Virus record (IMG/VR): IMGVR_UViG_3300042691_024196 | Coordinates: 1 to 38,989 of that record | Direction: 5' to 3' (one strand) | DNA length: 38,989 nucleotides | Source of the DNA: a virus | In this document: positions 13,872 through 21,359 of the stretch, piece by piece | Numbering within the stretch: position 1 is the first letter of the stretch | How the letters are laid out: each line of letters begins with the position of its first letter | Notes under the pieces: generated by a model | What the model saw: only the letters and a program-made list of their open reading frames with translations | Told to the model about the DNA's origin: nothing | The model's database searches: none | Program-made: the position numbers and the translations under genes

Positions 13872-14253
13872 AATTAAGTTTCTTATAATCCCACCCATAA
13901 TCAAGACAAACATGTGGTAATATTGTCACAACTTTTTCAGTAACAGTCTCACCTAATTCATCCCAAATATATTCATAGATATCATGTTGTTTGAATCCGT
14001 GTTCCCATTCATCATTAACCCCCAATGAAATCTTTAGAGGTTCGATATAAATTGTACCTTCATATAAACATATTTCCTCACCCTTAGTTTTCCATAAAGA
14101 AACTTTCTTAACCTTGTATTCTATTTTATAATCAACCGCTTCATCATCACTACTGGCATATGGAAGTGAATACCATCCTTCAAAGACATGTTTACCATCT
14201 AATAATTTATGAACCATGTCTAAGGTTTTCTCTGTGTTTTTGTCCATTTCCAT
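13858..14253 (-). CDS. Phage protein (131 aa), unknown function
   Basis: Start chosen at 14253 (MEMDKNTEKTLDMV); the longer frame extends into the divergent gene at 14276. A degenerate element TACTTAT lies 5 nt upstream. Beta-rich acidic protein (VDYKIEYKVKKVSLW; EICLYEGTIYIEP) with a C-terminal IWDELGETVTEKVV helix. No motif recognised. An alternative ATG two codons in (14247) is possible. Confidence 0.68.
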   Translation of the reverse strand: MEMDKNTEKTLDMVHKLLDGKHVFEGWYSLPYASSDDEAVDYKIEYKVKKVSLWKTKGEEICLYEGTIYIEPLKISLGVNDEWEHGFKQHDIYEYIWDELGETVTEKVVTILPHVCLDYGWDYKKLNSTKS

Positions 14254-14258
14254 ATAGT

Positions 14259-14265
14259 ATAAGTA
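14259..14265 (-). promoter_or_regulatory. Degenerate TATTTAT-type element (TACTTAT), gap 5
   Basis: One mismatch from the consensus, at the same distance from ATG (14253). It overlaps by 2 nt the plus-strand element of the divergent gene. Confidence 0.4.
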
Positions 14266-14270
14266 TTTAT
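14264..14270 (+). promoter_or_regulatory. TATTTAT start-proximal element, gap 5
   Basis: TATTTAT at 14264-14270, 5 nt before ATG at 14276, in a 22-nt divergent gap. Confidence 0.6.
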
Positions 14271-14275
14271 CTAAT

Positions 14276-14653
14276 ATGAAATATCTAATTACAGAATCTA
14301 AATTAAAAGATATCATTTTTAAATTTTTAGATGATAATTTTGACCTTAAAAATTTAGATTGGGTGGAGGAAGAATTTTTTGATTGGGACTCTGGACATAA
14401 CATAGAAGCGGTATATTTCGGTAATGCCGAAGAAATGAACAATATGGGTGTTTCTCCTGTAATTGAATACTTTAAATACCCTTCCAACTCTGAAGGTTGG
14501 TCTGAAGAAGACCTTCAATATTTACCATCGTTTAGATTCATTGACGATAATGTTTTAAATCTATTAATTAAAATGTTTGGTAACACTTTCGAACCATTTG
14601 CAATTGAGTGGTTTAATAATAGGACAGGTTTAGAAGCAAAAAACATATTTTAA
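14276..14653 (+). CDS. Tagged phage protein (125 aa), paralogue of 11724-12110
   Basis: MKYLITESKLKDIIFKFLDD: (I/L)-x-E tag (ITE, 5-7) almost identical to that of the 11724 protein, with a matching C-terminal W-x-NN-x-x-GL-x-A motif. Acidic between. The gene is followed 27 nt later by the endolysin gene, which has its own A-rich leader; whether they share a transcript is unclear. Unknown function, predicted packaged late protein. Confidence 0.8.
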   Translation: MKYLITESKLKDIIFKFLDDNFDLKNLDWVEEEFFDWDSGHNIEAVYFGNAEEMNNMGVSPVIEYFKYPSNSEGWSEEDLQYLPSFRFIDDNVLNLLIKMFGNTFEPFAIEWFNNRTGLEAKNIF

Positions 14654-14680
14654 AAAAAATAAACTAATAAAATAAAAACA

Positions 14681-15559
14681 ATGGAAGTATTAAAGAAAGG
14701 TAGTAAAGGAGAATCAGTAAGAACTTTACAAGAGTTTTTAAAAATCACAGTTGATGGTGACTTTGGTCCCAAGACAGAATCTGCAGTTAAATCTTATCAA
14801 AAGAAAAATGGTTTAATAGTTGATGGTGTTGTAGGTCCAAAAACTTGGGCACACATGGGTATTTTAACAACAGATAATGCAGAAAATACCGAAGTTCAAT
14901 CGGCATTACAAATTATCAAACATTACATGCCTAAAGGTACGTACTTTGAGGGTCCTGTTAAAAAACAATGGATATTTTTACACCATACCGCAGGATGGGA
15001 AAACCCTTATCAAGTGGCTGATATGTGGGCCAGAGATAACAGAGGGAATGTGGCAACTGAATTTATATTAGGTGGCCAATCGGTTAAAAACGGTAATGCA
15101 AAATTTGATGGGGAATTAATTCAATGTTTCCCTGAAGGTGGATATGGATGGCACACAGGTACAGGAAATTCTGTAATGCACAGAAACTCAGTTGCTATTG
15201 AGGTTTGTAATATGGGCCAGATTGTTAATGGAAAGACTTATGTAGGTACAATTGCCGAACCTAGTCAAGTAGTTAAACTTGCAAAACCATTTAGAGGCCA
15301 TCAATTCTGGCATCGTTATTCTGACGAACAAATTAGAGTTTTAAAAAATTGGATTTTATATTGTGCAAACAAATACAATATTGACCCTAGAGTTGGTTTA
15401 GTGGAATGGGTTAAAGAAAAAGGTGCTGATGGTTTTGATGTTTTAGACTTGAATAGGGCTAACTCAACACCTGGTATGTATTCACACACTAACGTTATAA
15501 GAGGAAAGGTTGATATGTTTCCTCAACAAGAATTAATTGATATGTTATTAAGTTTGTAA
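14681..15559 (+). CDS. Endolysin: peptidoglycan-binding domain plus N-acetylmuramoyl-L-alanine amidase (292 aa)
   Basis: Cleaves the amide bond between MurNAc and the peptide stem to release progeny. Residues about 6-58 are a PG_binding_1 domain (GSKGESVRTLQ; VDGDFGPKTESAVKSYQ; VDGVVGPKTW). Residues about 96-280 are an Amidase_2/PGRP fold: Zn-ligand histidine in FLHHTAGW (101-102), second ligand H269 in SHTNVIRGK, acidic partner D278. An N-terminal binding domain followed by the catalytic domain is typical of endolysins from phages of Gram-negative hosts. No signal peptide, so a holin is needed; none is recognised nearby. A-rich, SD-less leader. One-nt overlap with the next gene. Confidence 0.93.
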   Translation: MEVLKKGSKGESVRTLQEFLKITVDGDFGPKTESAVKSYQKKNGLIVDGVVGPKTWAHMGILTTDNAENTEVQSALQIIKHYMPKGTYFEGPVKKQWIFLHHTAGWENPYQVADMWARDNRGNVATEFILGGQSVKNGNAKFDGELIQCFPEGGYGWHTGTGNSVMHRNSVAIEVCNMGQIVNGKTYVGTIAEPSQVVKLAKPFRGHQFWHRYSDEQIRVLKNWILYCANKYNIDPRVGLVEWVKEKGADGFDVLDLNRANSTPGMYSHTNVIRGKVDMFPQQELIDMLLSL

Positions 15560-15945
15560 TGACTAAGGACCAAGAAATATCGGCACTAAATAAACTTATA
15601 AACTCTTCTTTAATATCCCCTTCTTTTGGAAAGATTGAGGTGTCTTTAAGTAAGAACGAGTCGTTTTTAATATATAGATTTTATATTGATAAACCATTAA
15701 GTAAAAAAGATTTTTATGATAGTGTCGATGTTTTTTGGATAATTGACCATCAAATCAGAGGTTATGTTACAAAACTAATGCCGTTCGATAAAATTCCTAT
15801 TTTAGATAGTGACTACCAAGTTGAGGTTTATAACTCTTATGGGATTAAGATATTTGATTGGTTAGAAGAACTTCAGGATATGCACGGAAGAAATCCTAAT
15901 AGTTCGGGTGGTGCTCAATGGTATAGAATGTCTAAAGAACTTTAA
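15559..15945 (+). CDS. Phage protein (128 aa), unknown function, coupled to endolysin
   Basis: Begins at the last base of the endolysin stop (TAATG), so it is translationally coupled. Soluble alpha/beta protein (FGKIEVSLSKNESFLIYRFYI; FWIIDHQIRGYV) ending in a Gly/Ser-rich NPNSSGGAQWYRM segment. It has no membrane helix, so it is not an obvious holin or spanin. Converges on the 15942 gene with a 4-nt overlap. Confidence 0.72.
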   Translation: MTKDQEISALNKLINSSLISPSFGKIEVSLSKNESFLIYRFYIDKPLSKKDFYDSVDVFWIIDHQIRGYVTKLMPFDKIPILDSDYQVEVYNSYGIKIFDWLEELQDMHGRNPNSSGGAQWYRMSKEL

Positions 15946-16562
15946 AATTCTTCAAATTTCGTTACAACATATTCAACCATCCATTCAGAGTCAATCAATG
16001 CTAACTCACCATCTAATATGGTGTCTATCTGAAGGTAGTTTTCCTCAGTTTCATCGTATTTACCATGTTTTTGCATTTCTTTGTACCGTTCAACCGCAGA
16101 ATTTAAATCAATTTTTTTAAATTTACCATTAGTTAATTTAATACTTGCTTTTATAGGTTTTACATAATTTTCAATCAAAAATGAATTATCACCTATAAAA
16201 TAGAAGGACAATCCTAAATGTTCAACTTCAATATTATAGTTGTAAAAAAATAATTGATTAACACTTTTAAAAAAATCATGTAACTCATTAGTTAACTCAT
16301 CATTCATATAATATGACTTACCTAATATTTCGGATTTTAAAGGGTCCCTCTCTATTCCAATAAAATTATAGAATTTATCTAAACTTTCAGTTATCCAACC
16401 TTTTAACGACATTTCACTATAAGATACGTCATCAGGATTATCAACTTTAAAATACATAATGTTATCAGAATCCATTTTGTATGGTATTATTTTAACACCA
16501 TTAATATCCAAAGACCCTTTCAGGAATTTAATATAAAACTCAACAATTTTTTCGTTTGTCAT
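15942..16562 (-). CDS. Phage protein (206 aa), paralogue of 13206-13871
   Basis: N-terminal 65 residues parallel the 13206 protein (FYIKFLKGS, NGVKIIP, DNPDDVSYS, LKGWITES). The middle is rich in aromatic and Asn residues (NQLFFYNYNIEVEHLGLSFYF). No enzymatic motif. Its ATG overlaps the stop of the zinc-ribbon-like gene (ATGA), so these two are coexpressed leftward. Confidence 0.73.
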   Translation of the reverse strand: MTNEKIVEFYIKFLKGSLDINGVKIIPYKMDSDNIMYFKVDNPDDVSYSEMSLKGWITESLDKFYNFIGIERDPLKSEILGKSYYMNDELTNELHDFFKSVNQLFFYNYNIEVEHLGLSFYFIGDNSFLIENYVKPIKASIKLTNGKFKKIDLNSAVERYKEMQKHGKYDETEENYLQIDTILDGELALIDSEWMVEYVVTKFEEF

Positions 16563-16951
16563 TTTTCTTTAACTTGTTTATAATGGTCTTCACAAAGAGT
16601 TAGGTACCAACCAATGTCATTTCTAAGTTTACCTAAATTACCACATTTCTCGCAAACCTCATAACTCTTTTTTTCAGCGTCAGTTATTCTATTATGTATT
16701 TCATTACTACCATCGTTAATATAAAATCTAAGACCTCCAAATTTTTCTTTTACTTGGCATACTTGTTTATTCCATCCAAGTTTAATTAAGTCCTCAATAA
16801 GTTCTTTGATGATTCCATTCCAGCCTTCTTCAACTCCGAAGTACCTACAATCTTTTATTGGTGGTCTATCGTTATAGAAACCATTTTCTAAACCGTTAAT
16901 AGATTCTAAAAATTGATTCATGTTTTCTTTGGTGATAAAATAATTTTCCAT
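16559..16951 (-). CDS. Conserved phage protein with C-terminal zinc-binding motif (130 aa)
   Basis: Central motif QVKEKFGGLRFYIND and a C-terminal CEKCGN ... GW ... LCEDH cluster (three Cys and one His) that should hold a zinc ion. The combination of 'V.Q.KEKFG.LRFY' and a terminal CxxCG is a widespread phage/bacterial uncharacterised family from memory. The N-terminus MENYFITKENMNQFL resembles the tag but has K in place of E at the key position and lacks a TATTTAT element. Confidence 0.78.
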   Translation of the reverse strand: MENYFITKENMNQFLESINGLENGFYNDRPPIKDCRYFGVEEGWNGIIKELIEDLIKLGWNKQVCQVKEKFGGLRFYINDGSNEIHNRITDAEKKSYEVCEKCGNLGKLRNDIGWYLTLCEDHYKQVKEK

Positions 16952-16977
16952 GGAATAAAAATAAGAAAAATTATTTT

Positions 16978-17508
16978 TTAAAGAAATGACCTATAATTAA
17001 TTTTTTTGAAGACGAACATGTAACCTGTCTTAATTTCCACATTCTCAATCATATAATCCCAAATACAATCTTCAATTTCATTTTCAATTTCCCAACCATA
17101 TTCGTCATTTGCCATGGCGTCTTTCAAACTATGTTCTCCACCACCTGTCATTATTAAATCAACAGTACCGTCAATATCATCAACAGTTAACGTAATTTCA
17201 ATTTGATGATTATCTTTTTCATATTCGTTAATTGTAAATGTGAAATCATATCCACCACAATTATCAATTGTATGAACTTTTTTATTTAGAAATTCTTTTA
17301 TTTCTTTTTCACTATCTGTACCAAGGTATTCTCTTAACCAACTATATACAATACCTGTTGGTATGGTTCCTCGACTCAAACCAAATAATTTTAACATTTT
17401 ATCATCGTATTTTGGTCCGAATTTGTCCCAATACTTAAAGAATTTTCCTTTATACGTACCAATTTCAACAACTTCATCAAATTGGTCTTCAGTTAAGATT
17501 ATTTTCAT
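16978..17508 (-). CDS. Tagged phage protein (176 aa), unknown function
   Basis: MKIILTEDQFDEVVEIG: tag (LTE, 5-7) with TATTTAT 4 nt before ATG. The body is acidic with an N-terminal helical part and a beta domain (GYDFTFTINEYEKDNHQIEITLTVDDIDG) followed by a Gly/His loop (MTGGGEHS). No known motif. Predicted late and packaged. Confidence 0.78.
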   Translation of the reverse strand: MKIILTEDQFDEVVEIGTYKGKFFKYWDKFGPKYDDKMLKLFGLSRGTIPTGIVYSWLREYLGTDSEKEIKEFLNKKVHTIDNCGGYDFTFTINEYEKDNHQIEITLTVDDIDGTVDLIMTGGGEHSLKDAMANDEYGWEIENEIEDCIWDYMIENVEIKTGYMFVFKKINYRSFL

Positions 17509-17512
17509 AACT

Positions 17513-17519
17513 ATAAATA
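17513..17519 (-). promoter_or_regulatory. TATTTAT start-proximal element, gap 4
   Basis: Minus-strand TATTTATAG, 4 nt before ATG at 17508. No TTG at the -33 position, unlike the host-type promoters. Confidence 0.62.
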
Positions 17520-17573
17520 CTCAACAATTTTTATTTAAGTATATTATCCTTATTCTATATTTAAAATAAAAAC

Positions 17574-17924
17574 ATGGCACATCCAATACAACATGCTAAA
17601 AGTTCAGCCAAGAAGTTTGGTGGTAAATGGGAAGATTATATCCATATTCACAATTGGTTTGATGAAACTAAAGGTTGGTATGGTACATCTACTCACAGAA
17701 TGTTTAGACACCACTCTGAGGGTATTTTTGAATGTGAGAAAGTATTCGGTCCCATGTTTATAAACAGTGATGATAAAACTGTATATACCAGATATGTTGG
17801 TGAGCAACATGTTAGGGAAGATTGTTTCAATCATATACCATGTGCAAAGGAATGGGTTATGGCGTTAGAAGTTAAAGAAAAACCTATATGGATGATTAGA
17901 ACAATGGATATTAATATCGATTAA
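17574..17924 (+). CDS. Conserved phage protein, DUF6915-like (116 aa)
   Basis: Begins MAHPIQHAKSSAKKFGGKW, then DYIHIHNWFDETKGWYG, a HRMFRHHSEGIF segment rich in His, FGPMFINSDDKTV and GEQHVREDC. I associate this pattern with the DUF6915 family found in phages and bacteria (from memory, not searched). Function unknown; the conserved H/D/E residues could form a metal site. A-rich leader (AAAATAAAAAC) without SD, typical of Bacteroidota translation. Confidence 0.82.
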   Translation: MAHPIQHAKSSAKKFGGKWEDYIHIHNWFDETKGWYGTSTHRMFRHHSEGIFECEKVFGPMFINSDDKTVYTRYVGEQHVREDCFNHIPCAKEWVMALEVKEKPIWMIRTMDINID

Positions 17925-17926
17925 TA

Positions 17927-17933
17927 TATTTAT
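17927..17933 (+). promoter_or_regulatory. TATTTAT start-proximal element, gap 4
   Basis: TATTTAT at 17927-17933, 4 nt before ATG at 17938, right after the stop of the preceding gene. Confidence 0.6.
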
Positions 17934-17937
17934 TAAT

Positions 17938-18618
17938 ATGGAAATTCAACTAACAGAAGAAGAAAAAAAGACATTAAAATTATTTGTTTATTACATTAAA
18001 TCATACGGTAAACGTAGAGTATATACTGAATACGTAGTTTATGAATATCAACTAGATTATCGCGCCGAAGAATGGTATGGTCAAGGAGCTCCCATTGGGA
18101 GTTATAAAGAAATTGACGAATTAGTTGATTCGATTGTTAAGAGATATGACCTTGTTAGTGAAATTGGGGGTGACAATGGTAACGGTAGGATTGAATTTAT
18201 AGTTGATGTTGAGGATATGGAAATCGAGGTTGAGGTGGCCTCATACAGTCTTGCAACCAATGATAAAGGTGATACTTATGATATTAATGAGAAGTTCGGT
18301 GAATCAGGTGTAGAACTGTTAGAGTTCATGAAATCTAAAAATATTTCTGAGGGTAGAGTTGATTTTTATGGTGGTGGTGATTCAGGAGAAATAAGTGAAT
18401 TTATAGAGTTTGGTAATCATGGTGAACCTAGTAAAAGGCTTGATAGATTAATTATGGATACTTTATATGAATGGTTAGAAGACTTTTATGGTGGATGGGA
18501 AATTAATGAAGGTTCTCAAGGTTATTTTACTTTCTTTATCGATGGTGAATGTGAATTATTCTTCCAAGAAAATTATGAAGCCGAAGAACGAGATACAGTT
18601 TTAATGGCAAAAATTTAA
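17938..18618 (+). CDS. Tagged acidic phage protein (226 aa), possible DUF6878-like C-terminus
   Basis: MEIQLTEEEKKTLKLF: tag (LTE, 5-7). Acidic throughout. The C-terminal half has GRVDFYGGGDSGEISEF and WLEDFYGGWEINEGSQGYFTFFID; a 'GDSGEIE ... GGWEINEG..G.FTF' pattern reminds me of DUF6878 proteins, of unknown function. The match is from memory. It ends at a strong bidirectional terminator. Predicted late/packaged by its promoter element and tag. Confidence 0.78.
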   Translation: MEIQLTEEEKKTLKLFVYYIKSYGKRRVYTEYVVYEYQLDYRAEEWYGQGAPIGSYKEIDELVDSIVKRYDLVSEIGGDNGNGRIEFIVDVEDMEIEVEVASYSLATNDKGDTYDINEKFGESGVELLEFMKSKNISEGRVDFYGGGDSGEISEFIEFGNHGEPSKRLDRLIMDTLYEWLEDFYGGWEINEGSQGYFTFFIDGECELFFQENYEAEERDTVLMAKI

Positions 18619-18626
18619 TAAAATCA

Positions 18627-18650
18627 AAAACCCCTCCGAAGAGGGGTTTT
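18627..18650 (+). terminator. Bidirectional Rho-independent terminator
   Basis: Perfect 6-bp stem CCCCTC/GAGGGG (18631-18636 with 18641-18646), extended by A/T pairs. A-tract and T-tract flank it, so it works both ways. On the minus strand the loop is the stable cUUCGg. It ends the 17938 gene and probably the leftward transcript coming through 18822. Confidence 0.88.
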
Positions 18651-18821
18651 CTATATCTGTTCAAGTGAGGTCAAAATGTTGAATTGTCAGGAGTGTTAAG
18701 ATTTGACATAAAACTGTTGAACGCTTGAATCTTGACTAAAAGGACCGTACTAAATCAAAATCATAACATCGTTTCTGAACAAGTTGTACTGAAAAACATC
18801 ATCACTCAACTCTCACAGATA
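18651..18821. other. Gene-free 170-nt stretch, possible structured 3' region
   Basis: No coding frame or clear promoter. It holds nested inverted repeats (TTCAAG with CTTGAA; TGTCA with TGACA). Read leftward it would be a long 3' untranslated region between the 18822 gene and the terminator at 18631-18646. It could also be a small RNA; evidence is thin. Confidence 0.35.
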
Positions 18822-19259
18822 TTATATTTGTGTTAGAGCATTATGTGTATCTAACTCTTCTTGGAGAGATTCTATCTCATCTTCCATAATTTTTACCATA
18901 CTATCTCTTTCCAAGATTGAGATTTCAGCGGTCATTACAGGTGGATTTTCACTACGTCTTGAGTAGTAATCAACTGATGTACCTTCAGTACAGTTTAGTG
19001 ATTTAATTTTTGAAACCAAAGATTTCAACTCAGACAATCTGAAAATCTTATCGTACACAGGTGAATTAGCCAAGTGAATCTTGGTTTTCAATTCAATTAA
19101 TTCATTGGTAAGTCTTGAGGTATTTTCCAATGATTGTGCTGAAGAATATGGTCTAACAGAATTTACCTCAACACTATTATAAGAATGTGCTTTTTGTAAT
19201 TCTTCGTTGATTTCTTTAACCAACTTATTCTTTAACTTTAACGCTTGTTTTACTGTCAT
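18822..19259 (-). CDS. Conserved coiled-coil phage protein (145 aa)
   Basis: MTVKQALKLKNKLVKEINE, then TNELIELKTKIHLANSPVYDKIF and RLSELKSLVSKIKSLNCTEG, ending in IEDEIESLQEELDTHNALT-type helix. This is a mostly helical family I have met in phages and a few bacteria with the same order of blocks; DIP1984/DUF6847-like helical proteins are related in pattern only. Function unknown. Its base composition is a little richer in G+C than the tagged genes, as is the case for the next leftward genes. No own promoter recognised. Confidence 0.78.
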   Translation of the reverse strand: MTVKQALKLKNKLVKEINEELQKAHSYNSVEVNSVRPYSSAQSLENTSRLTNELIELKTKIHLANSPVYDKIFRLSELKSLVSKIKSLNCTEGTSVDYYSRRSENPPVMTAEISILERDSMVKIMEDEIESLQEELDTHNALTQI

Positions 19260-19308
19260 ATTTTTTTATTTACTATCCAATAGTAGTTTATTTATCTTAA
19301 AAGTCAAA

Positions 19309-19524
19309 TTATTTTTCAATAAACATGTTTGTGTTTGATACAGGAACACGTAATACAGGTATTGGACTTTGCATTTCTTCAGTTCTATACATAACTTCAT
19401 AATACCCCTCATTTACTTTAACTGTTGGTACACTGTTATAAGACGCCAATACTTGACTTTCTTCTTTAATTCCAGAATAAAATTTAACTGTTTTATCAGT
19501 TGTGTTAAATACTAATGTTTGCAT
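19309..19524 (-). CDS. Small phage protein (71 aa), unknown function
   Basis: Beta-rich (LVFNTTDKTVKFYSG; YYEVMYRTEE) with no signal or membrane segment. Lies between the zinc-ribbon repeat gene (ending 19587, followed by a hairpin) and the 18822 gene. A-rich leader without SD. Confidence 0.65.
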   Translation of the reverse strand: MQTLVFNTTDKTVKFYSGIKEESQVLASYNSVPTVKVNEGYYEVMYRTEEMQSPIPVLRVPVSNTNMFIEK

Positions 19525-19559
19525 ATTTTTTAATTTTTAATAAGTTTAATAAAAAGAAT

Positions 19560-19580
19560 GGGGAGAGTCAACCTCTCCCC
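19560..19580 (-). terminator. Probable terminator hairpin after the 19587 gene
   Basis: 8-bp GC-rich stem GGGGAGAG/CTCTCCCC (19560-19567 with 19573-19580). On the minus strand the T-rich stretch comes 4-5 nt after the stem, so it may be a weak or attenuating terminator. Confidence 0.55.
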
Positions 19581-19586
19581 TTGAGA

Positions 19587-20321
19587 TTAAATCATCTTCA
19601 AGATGATTTCTGATTTACCATCCCATTTGATGATACGAGATTTAGGAACCCAAAACTCCATCTCACCGATTTCCTCAACCTTAGCCAAGTACTCGTTACG
19701 GAAACGTTCTGCTTGACTTGAGTCCGTGATGTATTCAACACCCATGTGTTTAGCACATGTCTTACCCATTTTAGTCAACATTGAGAACTCGTCTGTAAGT
19801 GTTTTAGCACAACATACACAAACATCTCCGCGTTTAACGGTCATTTTACCTGCGAATTTAACCGCTTTTGGTGATACCGCAAGTACTTTAGTGATATCCA
19901 AAAGGATTGGGTTGAATTTCAATCCGTAAGTCTCTTTCATTTTTTGACCTACTGAGCGACCAACTTTAATAGTCTCCCCTTTAGTTGGGAGGTTCAACTT
20001 AACTGTGTTATCCTTGTCTTCATCAGACTTGATTGTTTTGATAGCCGCCGCGACTTGTTTGTCGGAAAGTTTTCCGTATTTCTCAAGTTTACCTTTCAAC
20101 TCATTTACAAATGAGTTAGACCCTTGGTAGTCAGCGATAACCTTAAGGTCACCTGTTAGTTCTACTGACTTAGCTTCAGTAGGGTTTGAGAATATCTTCT
20201 CAACTGCGGATTTTTGATTTACGGTCAAAGAACCGTATCTAGTTAGAGCATCCTTCATTTTAAGGATGAATGAATTTTTTCCTTGGTAGTTTTTTACTTG
20301 TGTTGCGATGTCTGTTGTCAT
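19587..20321 (-). CDS. Zinc-ribbon protein with tandem helical repeat (244 aa)
   Basis: Two tandem units of about 45 residues: YQGKNSFILKMKDALTRYG-SLTVNQKSA (about 13-45) and YQGSNSFVNELKGKLEKYG-KLSDKQVAA (about 64-95). Such 'SF...L...G.LT..Q' units occur in phage and bacterial DNA-metabolism proteins from memory. Residues about 165-195 hold a Cys cluster (CVCCAKTL ... CAKHMG) likely to bind zinc. Codon use is visibly richer in G+C and more uniform than in its neighbours, suggesting high expression or separate origin. A perfect host-type promoter and 21-nt leader point to early expression. Role unknown; nucleic-acid binding is likely. Confidence 0.78.
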   Translation of the reverse strand: MTTDIATQVKNYQGKNSFILKMKDALTRYGSLTVNQKSAVEKIFSNPTEAKSVELTGDLKVIADYQGSNSFVNELKGKLEKYGKLSDKQVAAAIKTIKSDEDKDNTVKLNLPTKGETIKVGRSVGQKMKETYGLKFNPILLDITKVLAVSPKAVKFAGKMTVKRGDVCVCCAKTLTDEFSMLTKMGKTCAKHMGVEYITDSSQAERFRNEYLAKVEEIGEMEFWVPKSRIIKWDGKSEIILKMI

Positions 20322-20342
20322 GGTATCTCTGTATTTGTTTTA

Positions 20343-20372
20343 CAAAGATAGTCATTTTTTGGATATCTACAA
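20343..20372 (-). promoter_or_regulatory. Host-type promoter TTG-N19-TATCTTTG (perfect)
   Basis: Minus strand: TTG at 20370-20372, 19 nt, TATCTTTG at 20343-20350, leader of about 15-20 nt to ATG at 20321. Confidence 0.82.
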
Positions 20373-20379
20373 ATAAAAA

Positions 20380-21330
20380 TTAATTTTTTGGATGATAAAA
20401 TTTAAATTCAGTGTTATCTGTTTTTAGAACTTCACTAAAATCAGACAACAATCTTTGTTTAATACCATTTTCAATGTCTTCAGAGAATGGACTAGGTACA
20501 ACATAACCTTCAGGATTTATAACCATTCTATTGTTCCCTTCTACAGTACCTGCTTTATCAATTCTTATATCGAATAGGATTTTACCATTATGTTCTTTAA
20601 CATCTTTAATAGTAAATTTCACCTTTTTTCTATTTTCTCCCCATCCTATAGTTATCATTTTAGTATATACCCCATAGTTATTAAAAGTTGTTATAGCATC
20701 TCTAATTCGTTTACTTTTAATATCCTCCATGGATTTACCATTCATGATATTTTTAATCTCTTCAGGAGTTACATACAGAATGTCATCTTTAATGTTTGGG
20801 TCGTAAGTCCTTCTTCTAATCGGGTTTGCACCTGATAAATGTTTGGCGGTACTTGAGGAATAAGAATTACTAACTCTATACCACTGATTATTAATGTATA
20901 GATAAATAGGGTACCAACCATAAGACGTTACTACATAGTACCATTCATTATTATCGTTAACATCCCAATAACCTTCCAAACTAGACCCTTTAAACGGTAT
21001 TTTAACGGAACTATACTCATAAGCTGAGTTGTTAGGTGTTCTTCTTTGTTTAAACTCCCTGTAGTGTTTAAAAGTAGATTTATCTAAATTTTCATAATCA
21101 CCTTCAGGTCTATAATTCGCAGTATAAATCTCATAATAAAATCTTGCGTCTGATTCAGGTCTACCGATAACTGGCATCATTGATTTGAATAGTTTTAATA
21201 GACTATCTTTTTTACTATAACTGTCTTTCTGTTTGTTGATATACTTAAAGAACCTAATTTCTTTTTGTGATAAAGGATTTTCCCCATCACCCTCAAGTTG
21301 CTCAACGATTAATTTGATTAAATTTTTCAT
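20380..21330 (-). CDS. Tagged phage protein (316 aa), unknown function
   Basis: Start at ATG 21330 (MKNLIKLIVEQLEGD) rather than an adjacent TTG at 21333; TATTTAT lies 5 nt upstream. Tag variant with IVE at residues 8-10. The middle has a Tyr/Trp-rich stretch (WYYVVTSYGWYPIYLYINNQWY) with the look of an SH3- or WW-like beta module, followed by a helical region and a final beta domain. No catalytic motif. Predicted late/packaged. Confidence 0.77.
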   Translation of the reverse strand: MKNLIKLIVEQLEGDGENPLSQKEIRFFKYINKQKDSYSKKDSLLKLFKSMMPVIGRPESDARFYYEIYTANYRPEGDYENLDKSTFKHYREFKQRRTPNNSAYEYSSVKIPFKGSSLEGYWDVNDNNEWYYVVTSYGWYPIYLYINNQWYRVSNSYSSSTAKHLSGANPIRRRTYDPNIKDDILYVTPEEIKNIMNGKSMEDIKSKRIRDAITTFNNYGVYTKMITIGWGENRKKVKFTIKDVKEHNGKILFDIRIDKAGTVEGNNRMVINPEGYVVPSPFSEDIENGIKQRLLSDFSEVLKTDNTEFKFYHPKN

Positions 21331-21335
21331 CAATA

Positions 21336-21342
21336 ATAAATA
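21336..21342 (-). promoter_or_regulatory. TATTTAT start-proximal element, gap 5
   Basis: Minus-strand TATTTAT, 5 nt before ATG at 21330. Confidence 0.6.
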
Positions 21343-21359
21343 TCTTGGTTAGATATAAA

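Noticed and set aside
14254-14487. N-terminal extension of the 13858 gene to 14487
   Set aside because: It would overlap the tagged gene at 14276 for more than 200 nt and cross both promoter elements.
16559-16951. Counting MENYFITKEN as a tagged N-terminus
   Set aside because: The key glutamate is replaced by lysine at the third position and there is no TATTTAT element.
18823-18830. TATATTTG on the plus strand as a host-type promoter
   Set aside because: No TTG at 19-20 nt and it would transcribe antisense into 18822-19259 with no plus-strand gene to serve.
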